Source: Paludibacter sp.
GTDB lineage: Bacteria > Bacteroidota > Bacteroidia > Bacteroidales > Paludibacteraceae
Length of the DNA stretch: 64,000 nucleotides
NCBI GenBank assembly: GCA_028692715.1
Contig: JAQUWU010000011.1
Span: 34,854-98,853, forward strand
Direction of reading: 5' to 3'
A program made the position numbers and the translations under genes. The stretch's first letter is position 1. Each line of letters opens with the position of its first letter. Below, one piece after another: positions 20,279 through 31,310 of the stretch. The notes beneath the pieces were generated by a model. The model was not told the origin of the DNA. It ran no database searches and saw nothing but the letters and a program-made list of their open reading frames with translations.

Positions 20279-20334
20279 CATCAACACATCAACACATCAA
20301 CACATCAACATATCAACACATCAACACATCAACC
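20279..20334 (-). repeat. 8-bp tandem array (7 units) at the murG stop codon
   Basis: Seven consecutive octamers (plus strand CATCAACA, with single changes in units 5 and 7) occupy 56 bases without an indel. In the murG sense the unit reads TGTTGATG. The murG TGA stop (20329-20331) lies inside the first sense unit. Confidence 0.9.
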
Positions 20335-21426
20335 AATTAACTTCAATACTTCTGCTGCAATTCGGTCAGCCGAATCTTTTTCAGCCAGTTTTAGTATATT
20401 ATCACTCATGCTTTTTAATGCTAAGTCATCGTTTATAAGTTTCAACGCAGTTGAAACCAATTGTTCCTTTGCATCAATATCTTTTATCAGAATAGCAGCC
20501 TCTTTACGAACTAAAGCTAATGCATTTTGAGTTTGATGATCTTCAGAAACATTTGGCGACGGAACCAGAATAACCGGTTTTGCCAGCAAACAAAGTTCTG
20601 AAATAGAACTAGCTCCAGCGCGTGAAATAACTAAATCGGCTATTGAATATGCATAATCCATTCTCGAAACAAAGTCGGTAACTAAGAATTCTGCTGAAGT
20701 GAATTCAGCTGAAGCTTTTTTTGCATCTTCAATATAAAATTTGCCGGTTTGCCAGATGATTTGCACCCCTGAGGTCGCCAGTTTTTCAAGATTTGCAATT
20801 ATACTCTGATTAATAGTTCTTGCGCCGAGGCTTCCACCTACCACTAAAATAGTTTTTTTTGTTTTATCAAAACCAAAGAATTTATAGGCTTCGTCAGCTT
20901 TTGCATTTACCGAAAATAAATCCTGACGTACGGGATTTCCTGTAAGTATAATTTTATCTTTCGGAAAAAATCGTTCCATTCCTTCGTAAGCCACACAAAT
21001 CCGTTTTGCTTTTTTAGCTAATAATTTATTGGTGACACCGGCATATGAATTCTGCTCCTGAATTAAAGTTGGTACGCCAAAAGCAGCAGCAGCTCTCAAA
21101 GTAGGAGCACTGGCATATCCGCCAACTCCAATGGCAGCATCGGGTTTAAACCGTTTAATTATTTTTCGTGCTAAAATCAGACTATTCATCAAATTCCACA
21201 GAACTTTGACATTCCTAAGCATGTTTTTTCTGTCGAATCCACTTACCGGCAATCCTTCTATTGTGTAACCGGCAGCAGGTACACGTTCCATTTCCATTCT
21301 ACCAATAGCACCTACAAATAAAAATTCGGCATCCGGAATTTGTTTTTTTAGTGCGTTGGCAATGCTTATCGCCGGAAAAATGTGTCCTCCGGTTCCTCCA
21401 CCACTGATAATAAATTTTCGTTTCAT
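20329..21426 (-). CDS. murG: UDP-N-acetylglucosamine--lipid I GlcNAc transferase
   Basis: A 365-residue GT28 glycosyltransferase that converts lipid I to lipid II on the inner face of the membrane. The N-terminal GGGTGGHIFPA loop binds the lipid I diphosphate region. IGVGGYASAPTL, TGNPVRQDL and VVGGSLGARTIN are hallmark MurG segments, and SRAGASSISELCLL forms the UDP-GlcNAc site. The stop codon is embedded in an octamer repeat array. The next gene is murC. Confidence 0.97.
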   Translation of the reverse strand: MKRKFIISGGGTGGHIFPAISIANALKKQIPDAEFLFVGAIGRMEMERVPAAGYTIEGLPVSGFDRKNMLRNVKVLWNLMNSLILARKIIKRFKPDAAIGVGGYASAPTLRAAAAFGVPTLIQEQNSYAGVTNKLLAKKAKRICVAYEGMERFFPKDKIILTGNPVRQDLFSVNAKADEAYKFFGFDKTKKTILVVGGSLGARTINQSIIANLEKLATSGVQIIWQTGKFYIEDAKKASAEFTSAEFLVTDFVSRMDYAYSIADLVISRAGASSISELCLLAKPVILVPSPNVSEDHQTQNALALVRKEAAILIKDIDAKEQLVSTALKLINDDLALKSMSDNILKLAEKDSADRIAAEVLKLIG

Positions 21427-21542
21427 ATAGCTGGTTTAGGGTTATTTTTCTTATTAAATACTTTATTCTAACCTTTTTAAAAAAATTATGTCAAAGATAA
21501 TCATTTGACTTCATTATTTATTAAATTCAAACTAATTAATCT

Positions 21543-22772
21543 TTAAAGATTCTCAAATTCTACTACCGGTAAATCATCCTCTTTGTCTTCGCTTAGTTCC
21601 GGGACATATTCTTGTTCTTCTTTCATTTGACGGGTAATCCCGAATATTATTCCAAAGTAAATGCAAGTAATCAATATAGATGTTCCACCGCGACTAATTA
21701 ATGGTAGGGGTTGCCCTGTAACTGGTATCAGACTTGTCGCAACCGACATATTAATAAAGGTTTGAATAACGATCATCAATGAAAGTCCGATTACAACAAT
21801 AGCCGGAAAAACCGATGAACATTTAGTGGCAATTCTGCCAGCCCTGAACAATAAAATCAAATAAAGTCCAATAACGAAAATTCCACCTATCATACCCATT
21901 TCTTCAACAATAATAGCGTAAATAAAATCGGAATAAGCCTGAGGTAAAAAGTCGCGTTCAACGCTGTTTCCGGGCATAACACCTAAAATACCACCACGAG
22001 CAATGGCAATTCTTCCATGCTGAACCTGACGATTTTCATCCGTAATCTCATATTTTGCTTTTTCGTCGTTTTTTTCTGTTTTAAATCGGTCGATACGAGC
22101 AACCCAGGTGTATGCACGGTCAAATGCTTTTGGCATCGACTCTTTTGGTACAACTTTTACGACTGCAAAACCGAGCATCAAAACGAAGACTAAACTTCCG
22201 GCAAGAAGGAATAATTTTTTTAATGAAATCCTACCAATAAACATCATTATAAATACAACTACAAACAAAATAAATGCGGTAGAAAAATTTTCAAACAAAA
22301 TAAGCGGACAAATCATTGCCAGCATTATTAATATATTCCGAAAATAAATCCATTCGTCTGTTTTTGTGTTTTTTATACGAGAAATTAAATCAGCTGCTAC
22401 AATAACTACCGAGAGTTTCGCAAGTTCTGAAGGTTGAAACTGAACACCAAAAATAACCAGCCAACGTGTTGCATCGTTCTCGCTTTGCCCTTTGAAAAGC
22501 ACATAAATAAGCATGAAAAATGATAGGATTAAGCCAGCATAAGCCATCAGTCGAATGTATCGGTACGAAATAAGGTGAACTCCAAAGGCAATTAATGCTC
22601 CACCTGCTAAAAATCCAACGTGACGAAGCATTGGTGCAGTATGGTTGGAAGCTTTGTATGCCAATGTGCTTGATGCACTGTACATTTCGATAGCCGAAAC
22701 AACGCACAACATTATAAACACAATCCATAGAATCGGGTCACCTTTTAAATATCTTTGGAACAGATTTTTCAT
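21543..22772 (-). CDS. ftsW: FtsW, SEDS-family septal peptidoglycan glycosyltransferase
   Basis: A 409-residue polytopic SEDS protein with about ten membrane helices. The VQFQPSELAKLSVV motif near residue 110 and the C-terminal block PLISRGGTSIL are SEDS signatures. In the loop, DFLPQAYSDFIYAIIVEEMG includes the conserved Asp/Glu region. Partnered with FtsI, it polymerises lipid II at the septum. The dcw position between murD and murG supports FtsW over RodA. Confidence 0.95.
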   Translation of the reverse strand: MKNLFQRYLKGDPILWIVFIMLCVVSAIEMYSASSTLAYKASNHTAPMLRHVGFLAGGALIAFGVHLISYRYIRLMAYAGLILSFFMLIYVLFKGQSENDATRWLVIFGVQFQPSELAKLSVVIVAADLISRIKNTKTDEWIYFRNILIMLAMICPLILFENFSTAFILFVVVFIMMFIGRISLKKLFLLAGSLVFVLMLGFAVVKVVPKESMPKAFDRAYTWVARIDRFKTEKNDEKAKYEITDENRQVQHGRIAIARGGILGVMPGNSVERDFLPQAYSDFIYAIIVEEMGMIGGIFVIGLYLILLFRAGRIATKCSSVFPAIVVIGLSLMIVIQTFINMSVATSLIPVTGQPLPLISRGGTSILITCIYFGIIFGITRQMKEEQEYVPELSEDKEDDLPVVEFENL

Positions 22773-22859
22773 TAAATTATCATTTAATTCCTTTATTGTA
22801 AAAACAAATTACATATATTGTCTTCAGCTACCTATCAACGACTTCCATTTGAGGTTGAA

Positions 22860-24194
22860 TCATAAATTTCTTACACAATTTTTAAATTGTTTTCCTCTGT
22901 CTTCGTAATTTTTAAACAAATCGAAGCTTGCACAGCATGGCGATAACAAGACAGTATCACCTTGGTTTGCCATTTCATAAGCTTTATCTACTGCATCTTC
23001 CATTGATTTTACATCAATTATATTTTTGACCTTACCATCGAAAAAGCTATGTAATGCCGAATTGTTAAGTCCTAGAAAAATCAGAGCATTCACTTTCCCT
23101 TTTACCAATTCCTCAATTTCTGCATAATCATTCCCTTTGTCCGTTCCACCAAGAATCAATACAACAGGTGTATTCATGCTTTGTAAAGCGTACCAGCACG
23201 AATTTACATTTGTTGCTTTCGAATCGTTTACAAAACGGATATTTCGAACTGTCGACACATATTCTAATCGATGTTCTACACCCTGAAAATCCTGTAATGA
23301 CTGCCTGATATTTTCTTTTTTTACATTAACAATGGTGGCCGCCAGACCTGCTGCCATCGAGTTATAGGCGTTGTGTATTCCTTGTAATGCTAGTTCTGAT
23401 GTTGGCATAGAAAAAAGTGTGTTAAGTGTTGATATAATAAATTCGTCTTTTTCAATAAATGCTTTTGTTCTTTCTGTTCTTTCAATTGCAAACGGAAATA
23501 ATGATGATTGGATATTCCTTTTTGCTAATTCAGCTTTTATTATCGGGTCATTTTCCCAAAAAATAAAGGCGTCTTTTTCAGTCTGATTTTGTAAAATCCT
23601 GAATTTTGAATCGATATAATTTTGAAATTTATATTCGTATCTATCTAAGTGATCCGGTGTAATGTTCAAGAGTATCGCAATGTCTGCTTTAAATTCGGTC
23701 ATTCCATCCAGTTGAAAACTACTTAATTCCAATACAAAATATTCAAATGATCCGACGGCAACCTGTAATGCCAGACTTTGACCCACATTTCCTGCAAGAC
23801 CCACATTGAGTCCGGCATTTTTCAAAATGTGATACACCAACATGGTTGTGGTAGTTTTCCCGTTGCTTCCGGTAATACATATCATTTTAGCTTTGGTATA
23901 CCGGCCTGCAAACTCAATTTCAGAAATCACATGGGTTCCTTGTGCAATTAGTTTTTTTACTAATGGAGCTTTATCCGGAATTCCCGGACTTTTGATTACT
24001 TCATCGGCATTCAAAATCAAACTTTCATTGTGTTGCTTTTCTTCCCAACTAATGTTGTGCTCGTCTAATAAAGCTTTGTATTCAGGTTTAATCTCTGATA
24101 AATCAGATACGAAAACATTAAATCCTTGTTTTTTTGCTAACACAGCTGCTCCGGTTCCACTTTCGCCACCACCTAAAATTACAATTCGTTTCAT
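22860..24194 (-). CDS. murD: UDP-N-acetylmuramoyl-L-alanine--D-glutamate ligase
   Basis: A 444-residue Mur ligase adding D-Glu in the cytoplasm. It starts MKRIVILGGGESGTGAAVLA (Rossmann motif), and the ATP loop is GSNGKTTTTM. NITPDHLDRY, HRLEYV and NDSKATNVNS are characteristic of MurD. The C-terminal LSPCCASFDLFKNYEDRG is a MurD-type ending. About 90 bases separate it from ftsW and about 135 from mraY. Confidence 0.96.
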   Translation of the reverse strand: MKRIVILGGGESGTGAAVLAKKQGFNVFVSDLSEIKPEYKALLDEHNISWEEKQHNESLILNADEVIKSPGIPDKAPLVKKLIAQGTHVISEIEFAGRYTKAKMICITGSNGKTTTTMLVYHILKNAGLNVGLAGNVGQSLALQVAVGSFEYFVLELSSFQLDGMTEFKADIAILLNITPDHLDRYEYKFQNYIDSKFRILQNQTEKDAFIFWENDPIIKAELAKRNIQSSLFPFAIERTERTKAFIEKDEFIISTLNTLFSMPTSELALQGIHNAYNSMAAGLAATIVNVKKENIRQSLQDFQGVEHRLEYVSTVRNIRFVNDSKATNVNSCWYALQSMNTPVVLILGGTDKGNDYAEIEELVKGKVNALIFLGLNNSALHSFFDGKVKNIIDVKSMEDAVDKAYEMANQGDTVLLSPCCASFDLFKNYEDRGKQFKNCVRNL

Positions 24195-24329
24195 ATGACC
24201 CCTAACCCCTAAAAGGGAATTTAGTTACTATTATTTGTTTCAAGACTTATACTTAATTTTTTCTATTCTCTTTTTTGCTAAATGATTAAAGAGAATTTAC
24301 TTATCCTATTCCCCTTAGGGCTTAGTGGT

Positions 24330-25595
24330 TTATCTTATTTTCAATGTTATAATGGTTATCGCTGCCAGAATTATGCCTACTATCCAGAATCGAATGACGA
24401 TTTTTGATTCAGGCAAAGCTTGTAAAGGTTTTTGGATGAGAGCCTGAATCCCTGAATTTCCCTGCTTCTGAAAATGATGATGTAAGGGAGTCATTTTAAA
24501 TATACGTTTACCTTCGCCACTTTGTTTTTTTGTGAATTTAAAATAGGATACCTGAAACACCACGGATAAACTTTCCACAAAAAACACTCCGCATAGAATA
24601 GGAATTAATAACTCTTTGCGGGTTACTAATGCAAAGACGGCAATAATTCCCCCAAGCGTTAGACTTCCCGTATCACCCATAAATACTTGTGCAGGAAATG
24701 AATTGTACCATAAAAAACCAATGGTTGCTCCAATAAAAGCCCCTGCAAATACAAGTAATTCTCCTGTTCCGGGTAAATACATGATATTCAAATATCCGGC
24801 GTAGTTTACGTTACCCGAAACATATGCCAGAATCCCCAGAATTACTCCCATGATGGCCGAAGAACCCGTTGCCAGACCATCTAATCCATCGGTGAGATTT
24901 GCACCATTTGATACTGCTGTAACAATGAATATTGCTACAAAAACAAATAATATCCAACCATAATCCTGGGCTTTTTCACCCGCCCATTTAAAAGCATCGG
25001 CATAATTTAAGTTGTTGTTTTTTACAAATGGAATGGTTGTTTTTGTTGATTTTACATTTTGTTTCGAATACAGTACATTTTCAACACGTTGTGTTACTCC
25101 TTTTACTTCAATGTTTTCACGCAATATTACATCCGGACTTAAGTACATAGTTAAACCAACAATAAGTCCTAAACCAACCTGGCCAACTATTTTGAATTTT
25201 CCTTTTAGTCCCTCTTTGTTTTTACGAAAGACTTTGATATAATCGTCCAAAAAACCGATAGCACCTAACCATACAGTGGTAATAATCATTAGTATGATAT
25301 AAATATTGGTCATACTTGCCAGTAATATGGTAGGTACGAGAATTGAAATAATAATGATAATGCCCCCCATTGTCGGTGTCCCTTTTTTGCTCATTTGGCC
25401 TTCCAGGCCAAGTTCACGAATGGTTTCGCCAATCTGTTTTTTTTGTAGATAATCAATTATTCTACGACCAAACATTGTGGAAAGCAACAATGCTAAAATA
25501 AAAGCCATACCCGTACGGAACGAAATAAAATTAAATAGTCCGCCTCCTGGAATATGAAAATTCTGATCTAAATACTGGAATAAGTGATAGAGCAT
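24330..25595 (-). CDS. mraY: Phospho-N-acetylmuramoyl-pentapeptide transferase
   Basis: A 421-residue polytopic membrane enzyme that makes lipid I from UDP-MurNAc-pentapeptide and undecaprenyl phosphate. Diagnostic sequences are [20 protein letters not shown] (the Asp pair), [20 protein letters not shown] and the histidine motif MTPLHHHFQ. An extra loop of about 60 residues between the third and fourth helices (residues about 150-210) lengthens it over the E. coli protein (360), as seen in other Bacteroidetes. Confidence 0.97.
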   Translation of the reverse strand: MLYHLFQYLDQNFHIPGGGLFNFISFRTGMAFILALLLSTMFGRRIIDYLQKKQIGETIRELGLEGQMSKKGTPTMGGIIIIISILVPTILLASMTNIYIILMIITTVWLGAIGFLDDYIKVFRKNKEGLKGKFKIVGQVGLGLIVGLTMYLSPDVILRENIEVKGVTQRVENVLYSKQNVKSTKTTIPFVKNNNLNYADAFKWAGEKAQDYGWILFVFVAIFIVTAVSNGANLTDGLDGLATGSSAIMGVILGILAYVSGNVNYAGYLNIMYLPGTGELLVFAGAFIGATIGFLWYNSFPAQVFMGDTGSLTLGGIIAVFALVTRKELLIPILCGVFFVESLSVVFQVSYFKFTKKQSGEGKRIFKMTPLHHHFQKQGNSGIQALIQKPLQALPESKIVIRFWIVGIILAAITIITLKIR

Positions 25596-25670
25596 AATTT
25601 TTTAGTTTTATAATTATTTAATATTTTCAAAACTCTTTAGATTCTTTGTCCCTTGATGCCAAAAGTCTTT

Positions 25671-27116
25671 TTAGAAACAATTTCTTACTTCTTCTTTGTC
25701 ATCAAAATGGTGTTTTACTCCCTGAACAATTTGATAATCTTCGTGTCCTTTACCGGCAACTAATACCACATCTCCTTCTTGAGCGAGTGCGCAGGCTGTT
25801 TTTATTGCTTCTCTACGATTAACAATGGTCAGACTCTTTGTTTTTTCTACCGCATCTAATCCTGCCAACATATCGTTTAGTATATCTTGTGGATCTTCAA
25901 ATCTTGGGTTGTCCGAAGTCAGAATTGTTTTCCAGCTGCCGTCAACGGCTTCGCGAGCCATCATGGGGCGTTTGCCCTTGTCTCGGTTTCCGCCACAACC
26001 AACCACCGTTATCAATCGTCCATTTCCTTGTAAAATCTGATTTATTGTCCCGATAACATTATTTAAAGCATCTGGGGTGTGAGCATAATCAACAATAGCT
26101 GTATATCCTGCAGGTGAATGTAAAGTCTCAAATCGACCCGAAACAGAATGTAATGAGCTTATAATTCGCAAAACCTCCATCTCGTCTTGTTCAAGTAGTA
26201 CAGCAGCACCATAAACAGCGGATAAATTGCTGGCATTGAATTTTCCTATAAATGAAACATTTAGCTCTTTATTGTTCATGTCCAGTAACATTCCTTCAAA
26301 TCCGTGTTCCAAAATTCGGGTTTTAAAATCGGCCATGGCACGAAGTGAGTAGCTGTATTTTTTTGCTTTTGAATTTTGCAACATGACCATCCCGTTTTTG
26401 TCATCAATGTTGGTCAACGCAAAAGCATCTGACGACAAGTCATCAAAAAAACGTTTTTTTGCTCTCAGGTAATTTTCAAAAGTTACATGATAGTCAATAT
26501 GATCGCGTGTAATATTGGTGAAAATTCCGCCATCAAAATCTAATCCTGCAATCCGGCGTTGATCAATAGAATGAGAACTAACTTCCATAAATGCATATTC
26601 GCAACCCGCATCTATCATTTTTGCCAATAATTCATTTAAGGTCAAAGCATCGGGAGTTGTATGAGTAGCCTCGATGGCAATATCATCGATGTAATTGCAA
26701 ACGGTTGACAATAAGCCTGATTTATGACCTAATTCACGAAAAAGTTGATACAACAATGTTGCTATCGTGGTTTTGCCATTGGTTCCGGTTATACCTATTA
26801 ACGTCAATTTTGAAGATGGAAAGTTATACCAAGCCGAAGCCATTTTTCCCAAAGCGTCTGCACTGTTTGCAACTTTAATGTAAGTTATGGCAGAATGTAT
26901 TGCAATTGGTATTTCTTCGCAAACAATGGCAACAGCTCCTTTTTCAATGGCCATATCAATAAATTGATGACCATCCGAAGCGGTGCCTCGGGTTGCTACA
27001 AAGACACAACCTGCATCTACTTTACGAGAATCAAATTGTATAGCAGAAATTTCAATATCTGCTTTTCCTGTTGTTGATATTAAAATGACATTTTGTAATA
27101 AATCGGTTAATAACAT
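25671..27116 (-). CDS. murE: UDP-MurNAc-tripeptide synthetase, meso-DAP type
   Basis: A 481-residue Mur ligase adding the third residue to UDP-MurNAc-L-Ala-D-Glu. The ATP loop is [24 protein letters not shown] contains DNPR, the motif associated with meso-diaminopimelate selection, so a DAP-type wall is predicted. [13 protein letters not shown] and [10 protein letters not shown] are further MurE hallmarks. It follows ftsI by 20 bases. The next ligase, murF, is not found in this cluster. Confidence 0.96.
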   Translation of the reverse strand: MLLTDLLQNVILISTTGKADIEISAIQFDSRKVDAGCVFVATRGTASDGHQFIDMAIEKGAVAIVCEEIPIAIHSAITYIKVANSADALGKMASAWYNFPSSKLTLIGITGTNGKTTIATLLYQLFRELGHKSGLLSTVCNYIDDIAIEATHTTPDALTLNELLAKMIDAGCEYAFMEVSSHSIDQRRIAGLDFDGGIFTNITRDHIDYHVTFENYLRAKKRFFDDLSSDAFALTNIDDKNGMVMLQNSKAKKYSYSLRAMADFKTRILEHGFEGMLLDMNNKELNVSFIGKFNASNLSAVYGAAVLLEQDEMEVLRIISSLHSVSGRFETLHSPAGYTAIVDYAHTPDALNNVIGTINQILQGNGRLITVVGCGGNRDKGKRPMMAREAVDGSWKTILTSDNPRFEDPQDILNDMLAGLDAVEKTKSLTIVNRREAIKTACALAQEGDVVLVAGKGHEDYQIVQGVKHHFDDKEEVRNCF

Positions 27117-27136
27117 TTTGTTTATAATTAAATGAT

Positions 27137-29272
27137 TTATTGTAAGTTGATTAATATAGTACAGCCTTTTCTTGCAATAGTTCCGGGGGGCACATTTTGA
27201 GATACTACTTTTCCCCGTCCTTCTACCTGAACATTCAAACCAAGCCCTTCAGCTAAATACACTGCATCTTTTGCCCCCATTCCGGTTAAGTCAGGGACTT
27301 TATTGCCTGTAGTAGAAACGGGTTCTATCTGTGTTTGCTTCTCAGTTGTAAATGATTTAACCCAATCTGCAGACGACGAAGGAAGTGATAATTTTAAATT
27401 CGACATTACCGTTTGTAATGATTTATAATTTCCTGATTTCAAATAGGGGTCGTCTGGATATGTAATTGTTGAATCTTTATCAAAAGTGTTTGGTTTTCTG
27501 TTTGATTTTAGAGCCATTACTCTTTCGGCAACGTTTTTAAATACTGAACCGGCCATTTTACCACCCGAAGGATAACCAATCCGTGGTTCGCGAATCACCA
27601 CTATACAAGAGTACTGTGGGTCATCGGCCGGGAAATATCCGCAAAATGATACTTGATGGGTTTTCCCTCCCGATTTATATCCCGAAGCTCCCTTCGAAAT
27701 TTGTGCTGTGCCTGTTTTACCGGCAATACGAACGAACTTCGATTTCATATTGTGAGCAGTTCCATAATTTCCTTCTATTACTCCCAACAAAGCCTCTTTT
27801 ATATCACGCAATGTAGTGGGTTTACAGATTGATTCATTAATCGTTTCTGTTTCAAATGTTTTTACAACCTGACCATTTTTACTGATTGATTTTGTAAAAA
27901 ATGGTTTTATCATTTTTCCATTGTTTGCAATGGCATTATAAAATGTCAATGTGTAAATTGGTGGAATTTCCGTTTCATATCCAATTGACATCCATGGCAA
28001 TGTAGTTGCAGACCAATATCTCGATTTATCCTTTGGATGACGAATCTGCGGTGTTGCAGTGCCGGGAATTTCGAGATTCAGATGCTCATTCAATTTCATT
28101 TTGTAAAGCTTGTCAACGAATTCAGATGGATTGCTACCGTATGCTTTTACAATAACCTTTGAAACTCCAACATTTGAAGATGCATGAATGGTGTTTGCTA
28201 TTGAAATTTTTCCGAAACCTCCATGATTAGCATTCCAGTCTTTCATGGCACTTGTGCCAAAATAATAAATACCATTTCCTGTATCGACTGAATCTGTAAT
28301 TTTCACTTTCCCATCGTCCAATGCTACCATTAAAGAAGCCGTTTTAAATGTTGAGCCCGGTTCTACCATATCCGAAACCACACCGTTTTTATTTTCCGAA
28401 TACGATTTGTCGGCATTTTGCTGCATATTCACAATTGCTTTTACTTCGCCTGAGTGAACTTCCATTAGCACAACATATCCCGAAGCGGCATCAAAAGATT
28501 TTAAGCTGTCTACCAATGCCTTTTCCGCAATATCTTGCAGATTAATGTCGAGAGTTGTTGTAATGTCCATTCCATCAATAGGCTCTACCTGAACTGTTTC
28601 CATATACCGGTTTGCCACTTTTTGACGAATAGAAATTCCCGGAGTTCCAAGCAATTCTTTGTTAAAATATAATTCCAACCCATTTTTTCCGCCTTTCGAT
28701 TCATCCGCATAAATATCTCCCACTGTTCGGGAGGCTAATGACCCAAAGGGTTTAACACGCTTGAAAAGCTCTTTTGTTATGAGTCCGCTTTTGTTCCTTC
28801 CCAATCGAAATAGTGGAAATGTTTTTAGTTCTTTCAATTCGGCATATGTTATTCTGCGTTGAATAAGCCGAAACTCCCCTTTCCCTTTTTTATAAGCCTG
28901 TATGATACATGTCTTGTACTCGTACGCAGTTTTGTCTTTGAAAAATGAGGATAAATACATCGAAACAGAATCTATATTTTGTTTGAATAATATCCCCCCT
29001 TTTTCATGTAGTGCGGGAACGCGTAAATCCATATAAATATAATATGTTGGGATTGAACTTGCCATTAACCGACCATCGCAAGCAAAAATATTCCCTCTGT
29101 TGGGTCGTACAACAATATCTGTTTTTATGCTTTGAGCTGCTAATGCCAACCAATTGTCTCTTTCAACGAATTGAATAACAGCTATTTTGTAAATAACGGC
29201 AAGAAATGATAATAGAATAATAGTATATACAATTCCAAATCGAAGGACAATATTTTTACGTGTATCGGCCAT
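27137..29272 (-). CDS. ftsI: FtsI/PBP3-type septal transpeptidase with C-terminal PASTA domain
   Basis: A 711-residue class B penicillin-binding protein. A cytoplasmic tail and membrane helix (about 10-30) precede a dimerisation/pedestal domain, then the transpeptidase with EPGSTFKTA (SxxK), SSNVGVSK (SxN) and AGKTGTAQ (KTG). One PASTA domain closes the protein, from [17 protein letters not shown] to the end. It cross-links septal peptidoglycan with FtsW. The PASTA tail makes it SpoVD/PBP2x-like rather than E. coli-like. It starts one base after the ftsL stop. Confidence 0.95.
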   Translation of the reverse strand: MADTRKNIVLRFGIVYTIILLSFLAVIYKIAVIQFVERDNWLALAAQSIKTDIVVRPNRGNIFACDGRLMASSIPTYYIYMDLRVPALHEKGGILFKQNIDSVSMYLSSFFKDKTAYEYKTCIIQAYKKGKGEFRLIQRRITYAELKELKTFPLFRLGRNKSGLITKELFKRVKPFGSLASRTVGDIYADESKGGKNGLELYFNKELLGTPGISIRQKVANRYMETVQVEPIDGMDITTTLDINLQDIAEKALVDSLKSFDAASGYVVLMEVHSGEVKAIVNMQQNADKSYSENKNGVVSDMVEPGSTFKTASLMVALDDGKVKITDSVDTGNGIYYFGTSAMKDWNANHGGFGKISIANTIHASSNVGVSKVIVKAYGSNPSEFVDKLYKMKLNEHLNLEIPGTATPQIRHPKDKSRYWSATTLPWMSIGYETEIPPIYTLTFYNAIANNGKMIKPFFTKSISKNGQVVKTFETETINESICKPTTLRDIKEALLGVIEGNYGTAHNMKSKFVRIAGKTGTAQISKGASGYKSGGKTHQVSFCGYFPADDPQYSCIVVIREPRIGYPSGGKMAGSVFKNVAERVMALKSNRKPNTFDKDSTITYPDDPYLKSGNYKSLQTVMSNLKLSLPSSSADWVKSFTTEKQTQIEPVSTTGNKVPDLTGMGAKDAVYLAEGLGLNVQVEGRGKVVSQNVPPGTIARKGCTILINLQ

Positions 29273-29656
29273 TTATTCTTTTTTCGGTTCTTCAATTACT
29301 ATCGGCGGCGTAGAAGTTACATCAAGCTCTACACCTCTTTCATTTATCATTCTTTGTACGTTCGATTGTCGACTTGTTTTCATTAATTCCGCTTTTATGG
29401 TAAGCGATTCATACTTTACATCCTGAATTTTCTTCTTCAATTCAATTTCCTTTGCCAACTGGGTTTCACAATAAAAACGATTGTCGACATAAAAAAATGT
29501 CAATAATGCAATCATGATGATTAACCCATACTGCTTTTGTAATATTTTCTTCGTCAGAATATTGCCGTTCAGGATATCCCGAACTGTGCTCGATTTAATA
29601 TCAGAGAAATCTTCGCTACCCTTAATAGCATCTGCAATTTTCTTTAACCAGGACAT
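29273..29656 (-). CDS. ftsL: FtsL-like divisome protein
   Basis: A 127-residue bitopic protein. The cytoplasmic part is about 1-40, followed by a transmembrane helix (about 43-60, LIIMIALLTFFYV) and a short periplasmic coiled-coil-like region with MKTSRQSNVQRMINERGVEL. Sequence is poorly conserved, and the call rests on size, topology and position between rsmH and ftsI, where FtsL bridges FtsQ and FtsW/I. The tail ends in a proline/glutamate-rich stretch. Confidence 0.82.
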   Translation of the reverse strand: MSWLKKIADAIKGSEDFSDIKSSTVRDILNGNILTKKILQKQYGLIIMIALLTFFYVDNRFYCETQLAKEIELKKKIQDVKYESLTIKAELMKTSRQSNVQRMINERGVELDVTSTPPIVIEEPKKE

Positions 29657-29704
29657 CTTTTTTATTTACAATTTTAATATTTACAATCAGTGGTTTAATT
29701 TTTC

Positions 29705-29752
29705 CACATCATCACATTATCACATCACCACATCACCACATCCTCACATCTT
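29705..29752 (-). repeat. 8-bp array (6 units) at the rsmH stop codon
   Basis: Six in-phase octamers on the plus strand begin CACATCAT and end CACATCTT, all variants of CACATCNN. Sense with rsmH the unit is about GTGATGTG. The rsmH stop TGA (29744-29746) lies inside the array. Confidence 0.85.
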
Positions 29753-30715
29753 CAATTCTGCAATTCTCAATTTTGCACTTCTGGCTCTTGGGTTGCGCTT
29801 AATTTCAGCTTCGTCGGCTATAATCACCTTATTGTTTATTGCTTTAAGAGGCGAAATTATGTTCCCGAAAAAATCTTTTTCTAATTTCCCTTCGAAGTTT
29901 CCGCTCCGAAAAAAGTTTTTTACCAATCTGTCTTCAAGTGAATGATAGGTGAGAATTACCAATCTTCCTTCTGGATTCAGTACTTCGATACTTGAATCCA
30001 GTAAGGATTTCAGAACCTCCATTTCCTTGTTTACTTCTATTCGTAAGGCCTGAAAAACTCTGGCCATGTCTTTCTTTTCTTTCTCTCTTCCAAAATAGGG
30101 TTTCAATACTTCTATAAATGGAAATATTTTATCAAAAGGAGTTTTTGAACGAGCATTCACTATGGTTCGTGCTATTTTTCGTGAATTATATAATTCACCG
30201 TACAAATAAAATACATCAGCTAATTTTTCTTCCGAATAGGTGTTTAGTAAAACTGCTGCTGTAAAATCTGATCTGGTATTCATTCGCATGTCCAGATCTC
30301 CATCGAAACGAAATGAAAAGCCACGTTCAGCTTCATCAAAATGATGAGATGATACTCCTAAATCGCCTAGAATGCCATCCACTTTTTCAATATTATGATA
30401 ATGAAGAAAATTTTTAAGATAACGAAAATTGCTTTTTACGAAAATAAATCTGGGATCGTTGATGATGTTTTTTACGGCATCTTCGTCCTGATCAAAAGCA
30501 ATTAGCTTCCCTGTTTTACCCAAACGCGATAAAATTTCCATCGAATGTCCACCACCACCAAAAGTTACATCCACATATACTCCTTCTGGTTTAATGTTTA
30601 ATCCATCAATCGTTTCGTTGAGTAATGCGGGAATATGATAAAGCACAGATTCACCCCCAACCTCTAATGGGGAGTTTAAATTATCGTTTGTGTCTTTAAT
30701 CTTTTTAATTTTCAT
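29744..30715 (-). CDS. rsmH: 16S rRNA (cytosine1402-N4)-methyltransferase
   Basis: A 323-residue SAM methyltransferase (formerly MraW) acting on C1402 of 16S rRNA. YVDVTFGGGGHS is the SAM-binding motif. GILGDLGVSSHHFDEAERGFSF is present apart from small changes, and RLVILTYHSLEDRLVKNFF is the C-terminal signature. The stop codon is provided by an octamer repeat. It follows mraZ closely, as in most dcw clusters. Confidence 0.97.
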   Translation of the reverse strand: MKIKKIKDTNDNLNSPLEVGGESVLYHIPALLNETIDGLNIKPEGVYVDVTFGGGGHSMEILSRLGKTGKLIAFDQDEDAVKNIINDPRFIFVKSNFRYLKNFLHYHNIEKVDGILGDLGVSSHHFDEAERGFSFRFDGDLDMRMNTRSDFTAAVLLNTYSEEKLADVFYLYGELYNSRKIARTIVNARSKTPFDKIFPFIEVLKPYFGREKEKKDMARVFQALRIEVNKEMEVLKSLLDSSIEVLNPEGRLVILTYHSLEDRLVKNFFRSGNFEGKLEKDFFGNIISPLKAINNKVIIADEAEIKRNPRARSAKLRIAELKM

Positions 30716-30779
30716 ATTGTCTATATCAAGCCTAATGGCAATATTATTTTCTTTTTAGGGTGTAAGGAGGTGTTTTTGT

Positions 30780-31241
30780 TCAATGAGTTTGAGGTTTCAT
30801 CATTCGTTCTCTCAATAATGCTGCGAAATCGGTCGATGACATTTTTACCTGTTCATAACGGGCTTTACTCCATATAGCAAAACGGTCGATCATACCTACG
30901 AATAATACTTCAGAGTTTTCTATGCCAATTTGTTGTAAGTTTTTCTTCGTAATAAGTACCCTGCCTTGTGAGTCAATATCAAGCCATTCTGCTTCCGACA
31001 CAAATTGCATCAACAAAAGCTGGTCGGTTGAATTCCATTCGTCCAGTTTGGACTTGAAATCATTCAACTTTATATTCCAAACACTTTCAGGATAGATGAC
31101 CAAACAATCGTTTTCGGCATCTTTTTGCATCACCACGCGCTCACGTTCGCCGTCAGGCAATAGCTTTCGATATGTAGAGGGAATGAATATTCTTCCCTTT
31201 ACATCTGCTTTTGCTTCATATTTACCTATAAAAGTTGACAT
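30780..31241 (-). CDS. mraZ: Transcriptional regulator MraZ
   Basis: A 153-residue protein with two SpoVT/AbrB-like MraZ domains: GKYEAKADVKGRIFIPSTYR at the N-terminus and WLDIDSQGRVLITKKNLQQ in the second half. MraZ binds DNA upstream of its own gene and represses the dcw operon in other bacteria. It is the first gene of the cluster. A candidate paired operator lies 54-70 bases upstream (31295-31310). Confidence 0.95.
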   Translation of the reverse strand: MSTFIGKYEAKADVKGRIFIPSTYRKLLPDGERERVVMQKDAENDCLVIYPESVWNIKLNDFKSKLDEWNSTDQLLLMQFVSEAEWLDIDSQGRVLITKKNLQQIGIENSEVLFVGMIDRFAIWSKARYEQVKMSSTDFAALLRERMMKPQTH

Positions 31242-31294
31242 ATTATTCGTAGCTGGTTTTATAAACGGTAAAAGTAAAGAATTAATTTCGAATT

Positions 31295-31310
31295 CCCCAC
31301 ATTACACCAC
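31295..31310 (-). promoter_or_regulatory. Candidate MraZ operator (two 10-bp-spaced GTGGN repeats)
   Basis: On the minus strand the sequence reads GTGGT, 5 bases, GTGGG, so two TGG cores lie 10 bp apart. MraZ sites in other bacteria are repeats of about TGGGN separated by 5 bases upstream of mraZ. Only two repeats are seen and one deviates. Confidence 0.4.

Noticed and set aside
22390-22728. 112-residue ORF within ftsW
   Set aside because: Alternate frame of a well-supported SEDS gene.
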